Position numbers and translations under genes: made by a program | From: Phycisphaerae bacterium | Lineage (GTDB): Bacteria; Planctomycetota; Phycisphaerae; UBA1845 | Length of the DNA: 64,000 nt | Direction of reading: 5' to 3' | Assembly: GCA_029260015.1 (NCBI GenBank) | Contig: JAJDEB010000023.1 | Location: 295,457-359,456 of the forward strand | In this document: positions 45,587-56,302 of the stretch, piece by piece | Layout: every line of letters begins with the position of its first letter | Position numbering within the stretch: position 1 is the stretch's first letter | The notes under the pieces: generated by a model | Told to the model about the DNA's origin: nothing | Seen by the model: the letters and a program-made list of their open reading frames with translations, nothing else | Databases searched by the model: none

Positions 45587-48500
45587 ATGACAATGAAGGG
45601 GACCGTGACACGATCGCGGATTGACCGCACGCAAGTTCGACGATGGGGTGCATCTGTATTAACTGCAGCTTTGGCAATGATTTGCGCGGGTTGCCCGATG
45701 GCAGATGACGGCAGTTCCGGCAATAATGGAAACCTGACTGCCTCGATCGCATTCTTCAGCAACATCCGCCTTTCGGGCGAGCAGAATGTCACGGTCGTTT
45801 ATTCTACCAGCACGTCGGCTTCGACAATTTCTGCGTATTACGTTCCGGTCGCGAATACCGCGGTCGGTGCCCAAGCAACAGGTGCCGAAGTCATTTTCGC
45901 AAACAACCTGACGGCGGGTACCAATCAAACCACGACGCTGAACACACTCAATATTGCCACCGGGTTGTACCGGATCGGTTTGAATGTTTCGGACGGGAAC
46001 AGTTCGATCAAAGTGTTGAGTCAAGGGACTTTTGAGATCACTGAAATTCCGACACCGGTCTTCGAATTACCCAACAGCGACCTTCAGATTGTTGCGGGTA
46101 CGCCGGTGGATATTCGCATCGAGGTTGGCGATGACGAGAACGCCGTGCAGTGGCGTCTTTTCTTCGTAGAAGCCAGCACGTCTGTTGAAGGCTTGCCTGC
46201 AAATCAGATCGGTGATCCGATTGCCACTGGGGCTGCCAGTCAAATCATTACCGTTTGGAATACAACCGGACTGTCCAATGGAACGTATCGCATTGGAATC
46301 TCGGTGACCGATAGCGGACAATCGATTGACGCTGCCGTCAACAACAACGAGACGATTCCCGCGCCAACGTTCAACGCGTTCTCGGTCAGTATTGTCGATG
46401 AAATCCCGACGCGAACACCGCCCACAGTCGTTGTCAATCAGCCGTCCACCGACATCGAGATTCTCGGATCGGAAACCACGCTGATTCAATTTGAAGTCAC
46501 CCGCTTCGAAGCCGCGACTCAGTTCGAAAAAGTGACTCCGTTCTATGACCCGGACGACATCGCCACCAACGGTAACGAGGTTCCGATCGGCCAACCGTTT
46601 GAACCGTTTCCACTTGAAACGTCCAACGTCGTTTTCGCCGGCGACATGATTGATCTCGGCGAAACGGTCCACATCGGCGTTCGCGCTGAAGATGGCATTG
46701 GCGAAGCGGTAACGGCGTATGCGGCGGGAACGATTACGCGTCTCGATCCAGATGCGGCGCGGCTGACCGTTACACAACCGACCAACGCGTTGGCACAAAA
46801 GCCAAACAGCACGATCAATGTTGCATGGCAGATCGACAACCTGCCTACGACCGCCAACGCCGAAGTTGACATCTTCGTACGGCGCATCGGCGCAGACGGT
46901 AATCCCATCAACGCAACCCTGGTCGCCGCTGACAAGAGCAACGACGCGCCCATTCCATTGACGCAAACGTCAGCCAGCTTTGTCGCACCCTTGCCAGGTA
47001 AATTCCGCATCACGGCGCGGCTGACTTTTACGGACAATTCGGCGGATGATCTTGTTGATGATGCACCGGTGGATATTCAAATCTCAACGCTACCCACGAT
47101 CTTCTGGCTGGGCTCACTCAATGGTCCCAACCCACAAATCAAGGGCGCGATTTTTGAAGGCGTACAGTTTGAAGACAATGCCGGTTCTGCGTTTGAAGGT
47201 GGAGAAGACTTTGATGGCGACGGGTTGGACGAGACGATTATTGTCAGTCGCTACGGCAAGCCGGAATTTGTAAACCCGAATGGCGTTGGAGCAGGCGAAG
47301 CCTACATGATTCGCGGACGGCAGCAGCGATTTGCAGGCCGCCTCAATCTTAACTCGGCTGCCAATACGATCCCCGGTTTCGTATTTACAGGTATTGCTCC
47401 AGATCCGGACCTTTTCCCGACAGAAACCGACGGTATCGCCAGCGTATTCATCTCGGGCGATGCGGACGACGACCAGGTTGGCGAATTGGTATTCGGTTTC
47501 CCGTACGTGTTTTCTGGCCTTTCGGAGTTTGTACAAGACCCATTGGGTGGACCTGCCTTGATGATCGGCACGAGCGGATTCGTCGAAAACCGATGCCCAC
47601 TTGGTGTAAACTGGCCTCAGTTTACTCGAGGCGGCGTCGTGATTGTCAGCAGCCGCAATACTCAGCTCATGTCACAAGAAGACGATTTTGCGAACCGTCA
47701 GTGCCCGCTAGGTCGTGTTGGTCAGCTTTTTGAATCCAATGATGGCACGGCTTTCAACACACGGATTCGACCCGAACCAGGCGAGGGTACTCTCTGTACC
47801 GGAAACTGGATGGAAGATCAGTTGTCGTTTATCGACTCTGAAGGCAATTGCCCCAGCGACGACCCGCCTGGCGGGCCGCCCACTTTCATTGGCTGTTCCG
47901 ATGACCTAGGCGGTGACGGTGAAAGAGAAACCCTTGTTCACCCGAAGTTCGGCTTTGATCCGAGACTCGCGGACCCGTTTCCTTGCAGCTTTATTAATAA
48001 TGGTGTTCCTTGGCCTTGCAGTGCGCAGGACACCAGCGGCAATCTCACGATGGGTTGTCCTACATTCGACTTTACTCAATCTGACTGCGATCCGTTTCAG
48101 GCATTGATTTTTGGTGCGACACTCTGTAGTCAAACGATCGATATTGATATTGCAGTTCCTCCTGGCGATCCGCTCGCCGATCCGACTTGCGAAGCCGGCA
48201 AGGATGCGGTCCGACCCATCCTTGAAGCAGGTTTTCAGGAATTGGCGCTATTGGAACCACCCCTGTTTGAGTTCTTGAGCGGGTTTCATCCACAACGCCT
48301 CGACGGGGTCGCTACAGACTTGAACCCAAACTGGAACGACATCAGGCGCTCGCCGGGCAATGCGACTTTCTCTGTTGAGCAATCGCTCATCGGATGCCGC
48401 ATTATTGGCGAACAGGTTTACGATGGGTTCGGAACATCCATCGCCCAGCGTGACGACAACTTGATCATTTCAGCCCCGTTCAGCAGCGACGTCGCACTTG

Positions 48501-49933
48501 ACGGTGGGATTGCATTTTCAGTCAACGACTTCGAAACGTTCGGGACTGGATCAACTCGGCTACCAAGCCTCTGGCAATTGCCTGATGGATTCAATCCGCG
48601 CGAATACCAGAACGCAGCCCCACCTCCTCAGCCTCATATGTTCCTCGCGAATGGTTTTAGTCACTCTGGTGGTGCGATACGTCCTGGCGCTATCCCCGGC
48701 AGCGGAGGGTTCACCGATGTCAGCGGTTTCGATATTTTCGGCGATACCAACGAACGCATTCAAAATCTAAAAGGCATCCCCGATTTCAACCAGGATGGGC
48801 GGGCCGACGTGGCTATTGGGGCCCCATTTGCCGACATCGACGACAACGGTACACCAGATGGGGCTGTGTACATTGTATTCAGTCGCGCCGAATCTCTGGA
48901 AGAGGACATTTCAGTATCCGATCTCAAGCGTTCCACGATAGACCCGGAACGACTTTCGGGAACGTTGATCCGCGAAGCGTTTGACAGTGAACAGCGCTTT
49001 GGCGAATCGATTGCCGGAGATTTCGATTTTAATGGCGACAATGTCGCTGACGTCGTTATCGGTAATCCCGACGGCAACGGTGGAACGGGCGAGGTCGTCA
49101 TCGTCTTTGGCGACTCCGACCTGATCAGCCCTGAGAACGGTATCCCCGTTGAAACCGAAGGCGGTAACCTCGGGCTGTTGGATCGTCGAGAAGGCGCACG
49201 TATCCGCGGCGTTCAAATTGGAAGCGAATTCGGATTCAACATTTTGAACATTGGCGACATCGACGGTGACGGTGGAAATGACTTGGCCATCGCAGCCCCC
49301 AATGCCACACCGATGTTTGATGGCAATCCCAATGACTCCGTTGACGTCTTGGATACGCCCGGGTTGGATGGCAACCTCGACGGAATCCGTGATGACATCA
49401 CTGGCCCGACGGGCGTTCGTGATTTTGTGATTGACGCCAACGACGAACTGGCCCATGCCGGTTTGGTCTACATCATCCTAAGCTCAAACAACACGGCGAA
49501 TTTCCCAGACGTTTTTGGCGGGGTGATGGACATCTCTATCTCGGAGCTTGGGTCCGACAAGTTGGCAGGCTCGGTCATCGTCGGTCATCGTGGCGATCGC
49601 TTCGCTTCAAACGGAACATTGCTCTTTGAGGGCGACTTCCTGGGCGGAGGCGACGCAGGCCAGGACACACCGGTGATGATTCACGGTGTTGAAATCAACT
49701 TCGGTGGAAATCCAGGTAAGGCCCCGGAGCAATTCATGGGTCCTGGCGGTGTCATGCTTGAACGGCCCCGTGGTCGCGGCTTTGGATTGGGGCGCCTGGG
49801 CGATATCGATGGCGATGGACTCGGCGATTTTGCGGTTGGGTCACAACTTGCCGACCCACGAATCAACTCGGTCACGGGCCAGGGAGCGAAGAACGGTGGT
49901 GAGGCCTATATCCTGTACGGATTTACGCCATAA
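45587..49933 (+). CDS. Giant lipoprotein with Ig-like domains and FG-GAP/integrin-type repeats
   Basis: 1448 aa from the ATG at 45587 (GGAG upstream). Lipobox AMICAGC. Residues about 50-510 are beta-sandwich, Ig-like modules (VTDSGQSIDAAVNNNET, LTVTQPTNALAQKP). From about 510 there are FG-GAP/integrin-alpha-like units: EDFDGDGLDETIIVSRYGKPEFVN, PDFNQDGRADVAIGAPFAD, DFDFNGDNVADVVIGNPDG, GDIDGDGGNDLAIAAPNAT and GDIDGDGLGDFAVGSQLAD, each with a DxDxDG calcium loop. A Cys-rich insert lies near residues 670-870. It is probably surface exposed. It is divergent from the other giant gene and ends at a strong terminator. Confidence 0.85.
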   Translation: MTMKGTVTRSRIDRTQVRRWGASVLTAALAMICAGCPMADDGSSGNNGNLTASIAFFSNIRLSGEQNVTVVYSTSTSASTISAYYVPVANTAVGAQATGAEVIFANNLTAGTNQTTTLNTLNIATGLYRIGLNVSDGNSSIKVLSQGTFEITEIPTPVFELPNSDLQIVAGTPVDIRIEVGDDENAVQWRLFFVEASTSVEGLPANQIGDPIATGAASQIITVWNTTGLSNGTYRIGISVTDSGQSIDAAVNNNETIPAPTFNAFSVSIVDEIPTRTPPTVVVNQPSTDIEILGSETTLIQFEVTRFEAATQFEKVTPFYDPDDIATNGNEVPIGQPFEPFPLETSNVVFAGDMIDLGETVHIGVRAEDGIGEAVTAYAAGTITRLDPDAARLTVTQPTNALAQKPNSTINVAWQIDNLPTTANAEVDIFVRRIGADGNPINATLVAADKSNDAPIPLTQTSASFVAPLPGKFRITARLTFTDNSADDLVDDAPVDIQISTLPTIFWLGSLNGPNPQIKGAIFEGVQFEDNAGSAFEGGEDFDGDGLDETIIVSRYGKPEFVNPNGVGAGEAYMIRGRQQRFAGRLNLNSAANTIPGFVFTGIAPDPDLFPTETDGIASVFISGDADDDQVGELVFGFPYVFSGLSEFVQDPLGGPALMIGTSGFVENRCPLGVNWPQFTRGGVVIVSSRNTQLMSQEDDFANRQCPLGRVGQLFESNDGTAFNTRIRPEPGEGTLCTGNWMEDQLSFIDSEGNCPSDDPPGGPPTFIGCSDDLGGDGERETLVHPKFGFDPRLADPFPCSFINNGVPWPCSAQDTSGNLTMGCPTFDFTQSDCDPFQALIFGATLCSQTIDIDIAVPPGDPLADPTCEAGKDAVRPILEAGFQELALLEPPLFEFLSGFHPQRLDGVATDLNPNWNDIRRSPGNATFSVEQSLIGCRIIGEQVYDGFGTSIAQRDDNLIISAPFSSDVALDGGIAFSVNDFETFGTGSTRLPSLWQLPDGFNPREYQNAAPPPQPHMFLANGFSHSGGAIRPGAIPGSGGFTDVSGFDIFGDTNERIQNLKGIPDFNQDGRADVAIGAPFADIDDNGTPDGAVYIVFSRAESLEEDISVSDLKRSTIDPERLSGTLIREAFDSEQRFGESIAGDFDFNGDNVADVVIGNPDGNGGTGEVVIVFGDSDLISPENGIPVETEGGNLGLLDRREGARIRGVQIGSEFGFNILNIGDIDGDGGNDLAIAAPNATPMFDGNPNDSVDVLDTPGLDGNLDGIRDDITGPTGVRDFVIDANDELAHAGLVYIILSSNNTANFPDVFGGVMDISISELGSDKLAGSVIVGHRGDRFASNGTLLFEGDFLGGGDAGQDTPVMIHGVEINFGGNPGKAPEQFMGPGGVMLERPRGRGFGLGRLGDIDGDGLGDFAVGSQLADPRINSVTGQGAKNGGEAYILYGFTP

Positions 49934-49965
49934 CCCGCCTGATTCGCCATTCAAGAATCATTCGA

Positions 49966-50002
49966 GCAACCGTTGGGACTACCCCGGCGGTTGCTTTTTT
50001 TT
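49966..50002 (+). terminator. Rho-independent terminator of the FG-GAP protein gene
   Basis: GCAACCG...CGGTTGC stem followed by TTTTTTTT, 33 bases after the stop codon. Confidence 0.93.
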
Positions 50003-50068
50003 GTGCTTGCACAAACTGACCACCTACCGCGTGCAGGAATCGAGGCCGGTGGGTATACTCCGACTGCA

Positions 50069-50455
50069 ATGGCTCATAAAAGCACGAGAGCAAATCATCC
50101 CCTGAGTCACTCGGGAAACAATCACCAAAACCCCCGTCACTTGAGACACGGGGTGGCGCGTTGGAACCTGGCCTGCGCCTCTACGACGGTGGTGGTGGCG
50201 ATGCTCTGCGCGACACCGGCTGCCACGGCGCTCGGACGTTCGCAAGGCGACCTTTCCGAAGGCGCTGTCCTGACGCGACTGGCTGCCGCCCCCAGCACGC
50301 TGGCCGACTGCACAACACCACCGGCATCAAACCTTCAGCGCGAAGGACTGGCCAAGGCATTGCCGACCGTCTCCGTCACAAGGACTTCGCCCCCCTCTAT
50401 CAAGACCTCGCTTCTCGCCGCACGCACGCGTGTTGGCGGTTTGTATGGACCATAA
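50069..50455 (+). CDS. Possible small exported protein (128 aa), uncertain
   Basis: The frame from the ATG at 50069 has GC-rich third positions like its neighbours, and a hydrophobic segment STTVVVAMLCATPAATALG that could be a signal peptide with AxA cleavage. There is no clear ribosome-binding site and no known motif. It is co-directional with secA and 124 bases from it. It may equally be a chance open frame; kept because composition and signal both fit. Confidence 0.35.
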   Translation: MAHKSTRANHPLSHSGNNHQNPRHLRHGVARWNLACASTTVVVAMLCATPAATALGRSQGDLSEGAVLTRLAAAPSTLADCTTPPASNLQREGLAKALPTVSVTRTSPPSIKTSLLAARTRVGGLYGP

Positions 50456-50579
50456 GTGCTTTAGGCCCTTTTGATGATGTCCGCCGACTCGGCGACGACA
50501 AATCCATGCAAATCGTAGGCCGGTAACACATTCATCGGCTTGGTCAAACACAACGCTCACCGACACAAGGAGTACGGCT

Positions 50580-53500
50580 GTGGGCATGCAAGAAAAGTTA
50601 TCCAAAGGATTCGCAAAAATATTCGGTTCGCGCAACGATCGCTTTCTGAAAAAGCTATCGCGATTTGCAGACAGCGTTGAATTGATGGAACCGCAGGCGC
50701 TCGAACTATCCGACGAAGCGCTCAAAGCCAAGACGCAAGAATTCCGCGAGCGCATCGCCGGTGGCGAAAGCAAAGAAGCGATCATGCCCGAGGTGTTTTC
50801 TATCATCCGCGAAGCCTCGCGCCGCGCAAAGAATCACCGCCACTTTCATTGCCAGCTAATCGGTGGTCGCGTGCTCTATGAAGGCAACGTCGCGGAAATG
50901 CGTACCGGTGAAGGCAAGACGATCGTCTGCCACCTGGCTGCTTACATGCGCATTTGTGAAGGGCTGAAGGTACACATCGTCACGGTCAACGACTATCTCG
51001 TCGAACGCGATGCCGGATTTGCCCAGCCGATCTTCGAGATGCTTGGCGTCACCGTTGGTTTCATTCAGTCGCAGGTTGATCCGGGTGGGCAGCAGGGCAT
51101 TCGCCAAAACGCTTACAACTGCGACATCACCTACGGTACGAACAGCGAATTCGGGTTCGACTACCTGCGCGACAACATGAAGATGAACCTGCGGGCGCAG
51201 GTGCAGGGTCCGCTCGACTACGTCATCATCGACGAGGTGGACTCAATCCTCATCGACGAAGCCCGAACCCCGCTCATCATCTCCGGACCCGCCCACGATG
51301 ACGTCAGCAAATACAAATGGGCCGACAACATCGCCCGCGTCCTCGTTCGCGCCCAAGAACAAATTACCCGCGAATCGGCTGAACGCATCAAAAGTTGGGG
51401 CGACAACCCACCGGAACAATACAAACTCAACCCGAAATTCGATGATGCGATGGGTCGCTTCAAAATCGATCCGCGCATGCTCACCGAAGAAGAATCAGAA
51501 GCACTCGGTCATAAAATTCTATACGTCACTCAACTCGAGCGCAAGAACGTCGGCCTCACCCACGACGGTGTACAAACTGCTCAGGACGAGGCCAAGATCG
51601 GTAGCTTCTATGTCGGGGCTAACATGGATCGTCCGCACATCATCGAGCAGTCGCTCCGCGCCCATGTGATCTACGAGCGCGACAAAGACTACGTCGTGCA
51701 GGAACGCGAAGTGATCATTGTCGATGAGTTTACAGGCCGCCTGATGATCGGTCGCCAATGGTCGGACGGTCTCCACCAAGCCGTCGAAGCCAAGGAAAAC
51801 GTCCCCGTCAAGGAAGAGACGCAGACGATGGCCACCATTACGATTCAGAACTTCTTTAAGCTCTACAAAACACGGGCGGGCATGACCGGAACCGCCCTCA
51901 CCGAAGCCGACGAGTTTATGAAGATTTACAAACTCGACGTGATCAGCATCCCGACCAACCGCCCGATTAACCGTCTCGACCACAACGACAAAATGTTTCG
52001 TCATTCCGGCGAGAAATACAAATCCATCATCGAAGAAATTCACGACGTTCACACCAAAGGCCGGCCCGCCGATCCGTTCGTACTCGCCGATGTGTTCAAA
52101 GCCCTCAAACCCATTAAGCAGAAACTCGGCGAAGACACGTCGCGCATCGATGAGGCGATGCAGCAGTTCAACAACGCCGAATACGGCGACAAAAAAGTCA
52201 TTCAGTTCATGACCGACGTATATGACGAATCGATGGGCGACCTCGCCACCGGTAGGCCCGTCCTCGTCGGGACCACCAGTGTCGAAAACTCCGAGAAAAT
52301 CTCCAAACTGCTCGATCAAACCTACGGCGTCGAACATGAAGTGCTCAACGCCAAGAACCACTCCCGCGAAGCCGACATCGTCGCGAAGGCAGGTCACCGA
52401 ACGATTCCGTCGCGCGGTGCAGAAAAAAATCCGCACGGAAACGTCACCATCGCCACCAACATGGCCGGTCGCGGCACCGACATCAAACTCGAACTCAACG
52501 TCGTATACCCAAAATGCAAGGTTCCGGAATCCGGCAGCAGCGATCGAGAAAGCACCGGCTTGCCGCTGTATCCGCCTGGAACGACCAAGTGCTGCATCAG
52601 TTGCGATGAATACGACCCATCCACAAACTGCGCCCATTGCTATAAACCCAAACTCGATCCGCGCTTTCCCGAGATTGGCCGCAAGGTCTGCTCGCTGAAT
52701 TCACCGTGCGGTTTGCACATCATCGGAACCGAACGACACGAATCGCGCCGCATCGATAATCAGCTTCGCGGACGGGCTGGTCGCCAGGGTGACCCGGGGT
52801 CTAGTCGATTCTTCCTGTCGCTCGACGACGTGCTGCTCAAGCACTTCATGCCCGATTGGATGATCAAGATGATGGAGCGCTTCGGGTTCACCGAAGGCAC
52901 CAGCCTCGAAGACAAGCGCCTCAGCAAGGGAATCGAACGGGCTCAAAAGAAGGTCGAAGAAATCAACTTCGGTCGGCGCAAAAGTCTCATTGAATGGGAC
53001 GAACCGATGGACTATCAGCGCAAACTTTTCTACGCCGAGCGCCAGAAAGTCCTTGAGGGCATCGAGATTCGCGAAGCGGTGGTGCGCGTGTTGCGCGATT
53101 CGGTCGAAGCCAATGTCGAGCGCTTCGCATCCGACCAATACACCACCAAATGCGTCAGCGAATGGTGCCGGTCTGAGCTGGATATTCCGATCGAACCAGA
53201 TCGCATTCGCGGTGACGATCTTGAAGAAATACAGGATTCCATTCGCAATCGGGCGATCACCGAGTCGCGCGAGCAGATTCAAACGTCGCTCGGTGAATAC
53301 ATCATCGAAGACGCCCCCCCGTCCGAGTGGGATGTGCGCGGGTTGGCTGAGTGGGCACAGCGGACGTTCAATGTCAACGTGACACAGAACCAACTGCGCA
53401 AGATGGAAGCCGACGATATCGCCGAGTGGCTGACCGAATCGGCGCAGAAGCATTTTGAGTCGGTCGATCTTGAAGGCATCGCTCCGTACCTTGAAGACTC

Positions 53501-54512
53501 TTATCCCAGGCGGATGCTGGCTGAGTGGAGTCGTTCGACCTTTGGCATCGAACTCGACAGCGACGAACTCAAGGACAAGTCAGCCGACGAGATGGTCGAA
53601 GCCATCATGGATCGATTGGTCGAAACGTACGAAGAGCGCGAAGTGACCTACCCGGTCGAGATTGCGATGGAGCGCAGCGGCATAGGCGTCGAGGGCGCAG
53701 ACAGCGCGTATGCGGCGCAGGCCCTTGCGAATTGGTCGAACGCGAAATTCCGACTCAACCGCACGCCTACCGACTTTCAGGGGAAATCGCCGAAAGCCAT
53801 CTACGACGATCTCGTCGCGGTCAATCGCGAGTTCATGACCAACGGCAAGCTTGACGCCCAAATCGACGAGGCGATTTCCGGCAAGAACGAAGATGAGGTG
53901 GTTGCGTGGGCCAAGGAACGCTTCGGGCCGGGTTGGAATGAAGAGCGCTTCAACGCAAGTGAAGACGACTTGCGCGAACGATTAATCGAGCAGGGTCAGG
54001 AAATGCTCCGCTACGAACTGTCGCGGATGGAGCAGGTCGTCTTGCTGCGCATTCACGACCAGTGTTGGAAGGATCATCTACTGGAGATGGACCACTTAAA
54101 GACGGCGATCATGCAGCGGCCAATGGGTGGCGACCAGACGCACCCGCAATCGCAGTATGCCATCGAAGGTCGCGAATACTTCGACGAGATGTGGTCGCGC
54201 ATTCGTGAACGCGTCGTCGATGTGGTCTTGAAAGTCCGCATGGGTGGTGGCCCGCAACAACCACAAGCCGCCGCGCCAGCCACCACAACCACCGGCCCGG
54301 GTCCATCGGATTCGACCATGACCACGACGCACGCCGACGCCACCAACACAGCGTTCGCCGGTGCCGACGCCGATCAACGGGCCGCAATGAAAGCGCAAGG
54401 AAGCGACGGAAAAGCCGAAACCATCCGACGCGAAGAACCAAAGGTAGGAAGAAACGACCCATGCCCCTGCGGCAGCGGCAAAAAGTACAAACAATGTCAT
54501 GGTCGTAAGTAA
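50580..54512 (+). CDS. secA: SecA preprotein translocase ATPase, extended form
   Basis: 1310 aa (usual about 850-950). Motor domain: Walker A MRTGEGKT (107-114), DEAD-box-like [19 protein letters not shown], the NBD2 motifs [23 protein letters not shown] and [21 protein letters not shown], and the C-terminal zinc motif [13 protein letters not shown]. Two insertions are odd. A Cys-rich one of about 70 residues lies in NBD2 (about 640-710; C672xxC675, C684xxC687 and others). About 280 residues in the helical scaffold/wing region (858-1137) are made of five imperfect repeats with a W...F core. The GTG at 50580 fits AAGGAG at a 7-base spacing. Its role is driving Sec-dependent export; the giant exported proteins are next door. 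Confidence 0.96.
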   Translation: MGMQEKLSKGFAKIFGSRNDRFLKKLSRFADSVELMEPQALELSDEALKAKTQEFRERIAGGESKEAIMPEVFSIIREASRRAKNHRHFHCQLIGGRVLYEGNVAEMRTGEGKTIVCHLAAYMRICEGLKVHIVTVNDYLVERDAGFAQPIFEMLGVTVGFIQSQVDPGGQQGIRQNAYNCDITYGTNSEFGFDYLRDNMKMNLRAQVQGPLDYVIIDEVDSILIDEARTPLIISGPAHDDVSKYKWADNIARVLVRAQEQITRESAERIKSWGDNPPEQYKLNPKFDDAMGRFKIDPRMLTEEESEALGHKILYVTQLERKNVGLTHDGVQTAQDEAKIGSFYVGANMDRPHIIEQSLRAHVIYERDKDYVVQEREVIIVDEFTGRLMIGRQWSDGLHQAVEAKENVPVKEETQTMATITIQNFFKLYKTRAGMTGTALTEADEFMKIYKLDVISIPTNRPINRLDHNDKMFRHSGEKYKSIIEEIHDVHTKGRPADPFVLADVFKALKPIKQKLGEDTSRIDEAMQQFNNAEYGDKKVIQFMTDVYDESMGDLATGRPVLVGTTSVENSEKISKLLDQTYGVEHEVLNAKNHSREADIVAKAGHRTIPSRGAEKNPHGNVTIATNMAGRGTDIKLELNVVYPKCKVPESGSSDRESTGLPLYPPGTTKCCISCDEYDPSTNCAHCYKPKLDPRFPEIGRKVCSLNSPCGLHIIGTERHESRRIDNQLRGRAGRQGDPGSSRFFLSLDDVLLKHFMPDWMIKMMERFGFTEGTSLEDKRLSKGIERAQKKVEEINFGRRKSLIEWDEPMDYQRKLFYAERQKVLEGIEIREAVVRVLRDSVEANVERFASDQYTTKCVSEWCRSELDIPIEPDRIRGDDLEEIQDSIRNRAITESREQIQTSLGEYIIEDAPPSEWDVRGLAEWAQRTFNVNVTQNQLRKMEADDIAEWLTESAQKHFESVDLEGIAPYLEDSYPRRMLAEWSRSTFGIELDSDELKDKSADEMVEAIMDRLVETYEEREVTYPVEIAMERSGIGVEGADSAYAAQALANWSNAKFRLNRTPTDFQGKSPKAIYDDLVAVNREFMTNGKLDAQIDEAISGKNEDEVVAWAKERFGPGWNEERFNASEDDLRERLIEQGQEMLRYELSRMEQVVLLRIHDQCWKDHLLEMDHLKTAIMQRPMGGDQTHPQSQYAIEGREYFDEMWSRIRERVVDVVLKVRMGGGPQQPQAAAPATTTTGPGPSDSTMTTTHADATNTAFAGADADQRAAMKAQGSDGKAETIRREEPKVGRNDPCPCGSGKKYKQCHGRK

Positions 54513-54534
54513 GAACAAGGATTTCAAACAGCGC

Positions 54535-54599
54535 GTAGGGTGGGCCATGCCCTCCGCCGTTTGAAAGTTTTACGACTTGGTGGGCACGGCCCACCCTAC
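54535..54599. repeat. REPIN-like GTAG inverted pair, family A (left arm diverged)
   Basis: 65 bases. Left arm has changes (CCATGCCCTCC); right arm is intact. The right GTAG (minus strand) supplies the TAG stop of the convergent gene at 54596. Confidence 0.88.
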
Positions 54600-55075
54600 G
54601 AATGCGAAGCGTCGGACACGGTGGGGACTTTGATTGGTTCGCCAATCCAATTCTCCACCTGTTCAACGCTGAACCACTCGCCGCATTCGGAGCACTTGTG
54701 CCCCTTTTGACCCTTAACCAAATAGCCGCACGCGCCGCAGACTGGGTATCCGGCGTCGGCCATCCCTCGCCGGATGCCCTCGCGAATGCGGCTCCGTAAG
54801 AAGATTGCAGGCGGGAGTTCAAAGAACAAATAGTAGAATGGAATTGCCGTGAACGTAACGAACAGGAAAATTGTGTTGGACTTCGGTACGTTGGGACCTA
54901 ACCAAGTGAACAAGGCAATAAGCAGTGGTTTCGCCCCGAAATACAGTCCTCCCCAACAGCATAAGTAGATCACCAACCCCCATGCGGAACGCCTGCTTTC
55001 ATGATATGCATTGTTCCATATCTTCATGCGGGTTTCTTTGTTCTCAACCAAGTCAAGTTCCTTGAAACTCTTCAT
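54596..55075 (-). CDS. Membrane protein with C-terminal zinc ribbon
   Basis: 159 aa from the ATG at 55075. Two hydrophobic spans (about 33-52 and 68-92) are followed by a C-x2-C...C-x2-C ribbon (YPVCGACGYLVKGQKGHKCSECGEWF), a tail common in planctomycete membrane proteins. No enzymatic motif. Its last codon and stop lie in the GTAG repeat arm. Function unknown. Confidence 0.75.
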   Translation of the reverse strand: MKSFKELDLVENKETRMKIWNNAYHESRRSAWGLVIYLCCWGGLYFGAKPLLIALFTWLGPNVPKSNTIFLFVTFTAIPFYYLFFELPPAIFLRSRIREGIRRGMADAGYPVCGACGYLVKGQKGHKCSECGEWFSVEQVENWIGEPIKVPTVSDASHS

Positions 55076-55156
55076 ATACACTTCGTGTGAAGAAAAGAAG
55101 AGGAACCTTCTTGTCACGATTCGACACTCCGTTCGTGAACGCCTTTCCGCCGCAAG

Positions 55157-56179
55157 TCAGCGGAAGCAACTTAGCCCACCCTTCGGGCGATCATCTACTG
55201 GCATGTTCAACAGTTTCATCTCGTGATGCAATGTTTCTTTGAAGCCTTGCGCTAAGGGTCTCGGATCGACGCCGAGTTCACGTTTGGCTTTGCTGTTGTC
55301 GCCGAGGTAGGTTGCGCCGGCGATGACTCTTAGGGTTTCGGGGTGGTAATCTTCTGGTGGCGTTATGACGGTGCCGATGATGCCCATGATCTTTGACATG
55401 ATTCGCATTACTCCGGGTGATACACGGCGCTTGGGGGCGGGGATGCCGGTGATGGATTCGGCGAGGGCGAGGGCTTCTTCAAACGAATGGCGCTCGCCGG
55501 CGATGATGTATGTCTCGCCCGGCTTGCCTTTTTCCATCGCTTGCACATGGCCGCGGGCGGTGTCTTCGACGTGGGCCCAGCAGTATGCCGATCCTTTTGG
55601 CACGACGGGGAGTTTCCTCTGCAAATACTGGACGAGCGAGCGGCGGACTGAACTGTGGTCGCCCGGTCCATAGACCAATCCGGGTTGAACTATGACAAGT
55701 GGCAAGCCCTTTTCGATCATCGGCAGCGCGACTTCGTAATGGGCGAGCCATTTGGTGCGGTCGTATTCGCTTAGGTGTTTTCCATCGAATCGATATGACT
55801 CGTCAACGAGCTTACCGTTCGTATCCGAGAAGACGGCCACCGTACTGGTGTATACGCCCTTGGGAATCTCCAATTCGCGCATCAAATCCAAGACGTTGCG
55901 CGTGCCTTCGACGTTGATACGCTCTGCAATCTTGGCATCCTTCGCACCGACTTTGTACCACGCTGCGATGTGAAACACCCCGTCCACGCCGCGCATCGGT
56001 TCGCGCATGCTTTCACGGTCGGTGATATCACCTGCGGCCAACTGCGCACCGGCATTTGCAAGTTCACGCGCTCGGCCCTTGGAGCGCACGAGTGCGACAA
56101 CTTCGTGCCCACCGGCAAGCAACTGCCGGACGACATGGCCGCCGATGAAACCGGTTCCACCTGTTACGAAGTAACGCAT
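55157..56179 (-). CDS. NAD-dependent epimerase/dehydratase (extended SDR)
   Basis: 340 aa. Nucleotide-binding motif TGGTGFIGG at the very N-terminus, acidic D58 region (GDITDRES), and YDRTK catalytic pair (YxxxK) near residue 148. It resembles dihydroflavonol-4-reductase/NAD-epimerase-like SDRs; substrate unknown. The ATG at 56179 is supported by AGGTGA. The reading frame to 56260 crosses the GTAG repeat and is rejected. Confidence 0.85.
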   Translation of the reverse strand: MRYFVTGGTGFIGGHVVRQLLAGGHEVVALVRSKGRARELANAGAQLAAGDITDRESMREPMRGVDGVFHIAAWYKVGAKDAKIAERINVEGTRNVLDLMRELEIPKGVYTSTVAVFSDTNGKLVDESYRFDGKHLSEYDRTKWLAHYEVALPMIEKGLPLVIVQPGLVYGPGDHSSVRRSLVQYLQRKLPVVPKGSAYCWAHVEDTARGHVQAMEKGKPGETYIIAGERHSFEEALALAESITGIPAPKRRVSPGVMRIMSKIMGIIGTVITPPEDYHPETLRVIAGATYLGDNSKAKRELGVDPRPLAQGFKETLHHEMKLLNMPVDDRPKGGLSCFR

Positions 56180-56206
56180 TGAGTCACCTAAGCGTTTGCG
56201 AACGAT

Positions 56207-56272
56207 GTAGGGTCCGCTGTGCGGACCGAATCCCCCAGACCGCGATACACTGGTCCGCACAGCGGACCCTAC
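56207..56272. repeat. REPIN-like GTAG inverted pair, family D
   Basis: 66 bases. Arms GTAGGGTCCGCTGTGCGGAC(C) and its reverse complement ending GACCCTAC; the inner dyad is GGTCCGC-GCGGACC. Shares the GTAGGGT head with family A but the palindrome differs. It ends 31 bases from the stop of the aminotransferase gene. Confidence 0.88.
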
Positions 56273-56302
56273 TTTTAATGCTACAGATCGCGGACGGCGA
56301 CG

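Noticed and set aside
51519..52637. Long minus-strand frame inside secA
   Set aside because: Mirror of secA codon bias; secA motifs are unambiguous on the plus strand.
55157..56260. Longer epimerase frame starting at 56260
   Set aside because: It would translate through the GTAG repeat pair; the ATG at 56179 has its own ribosome-binding site and starts the Rossmann motif.
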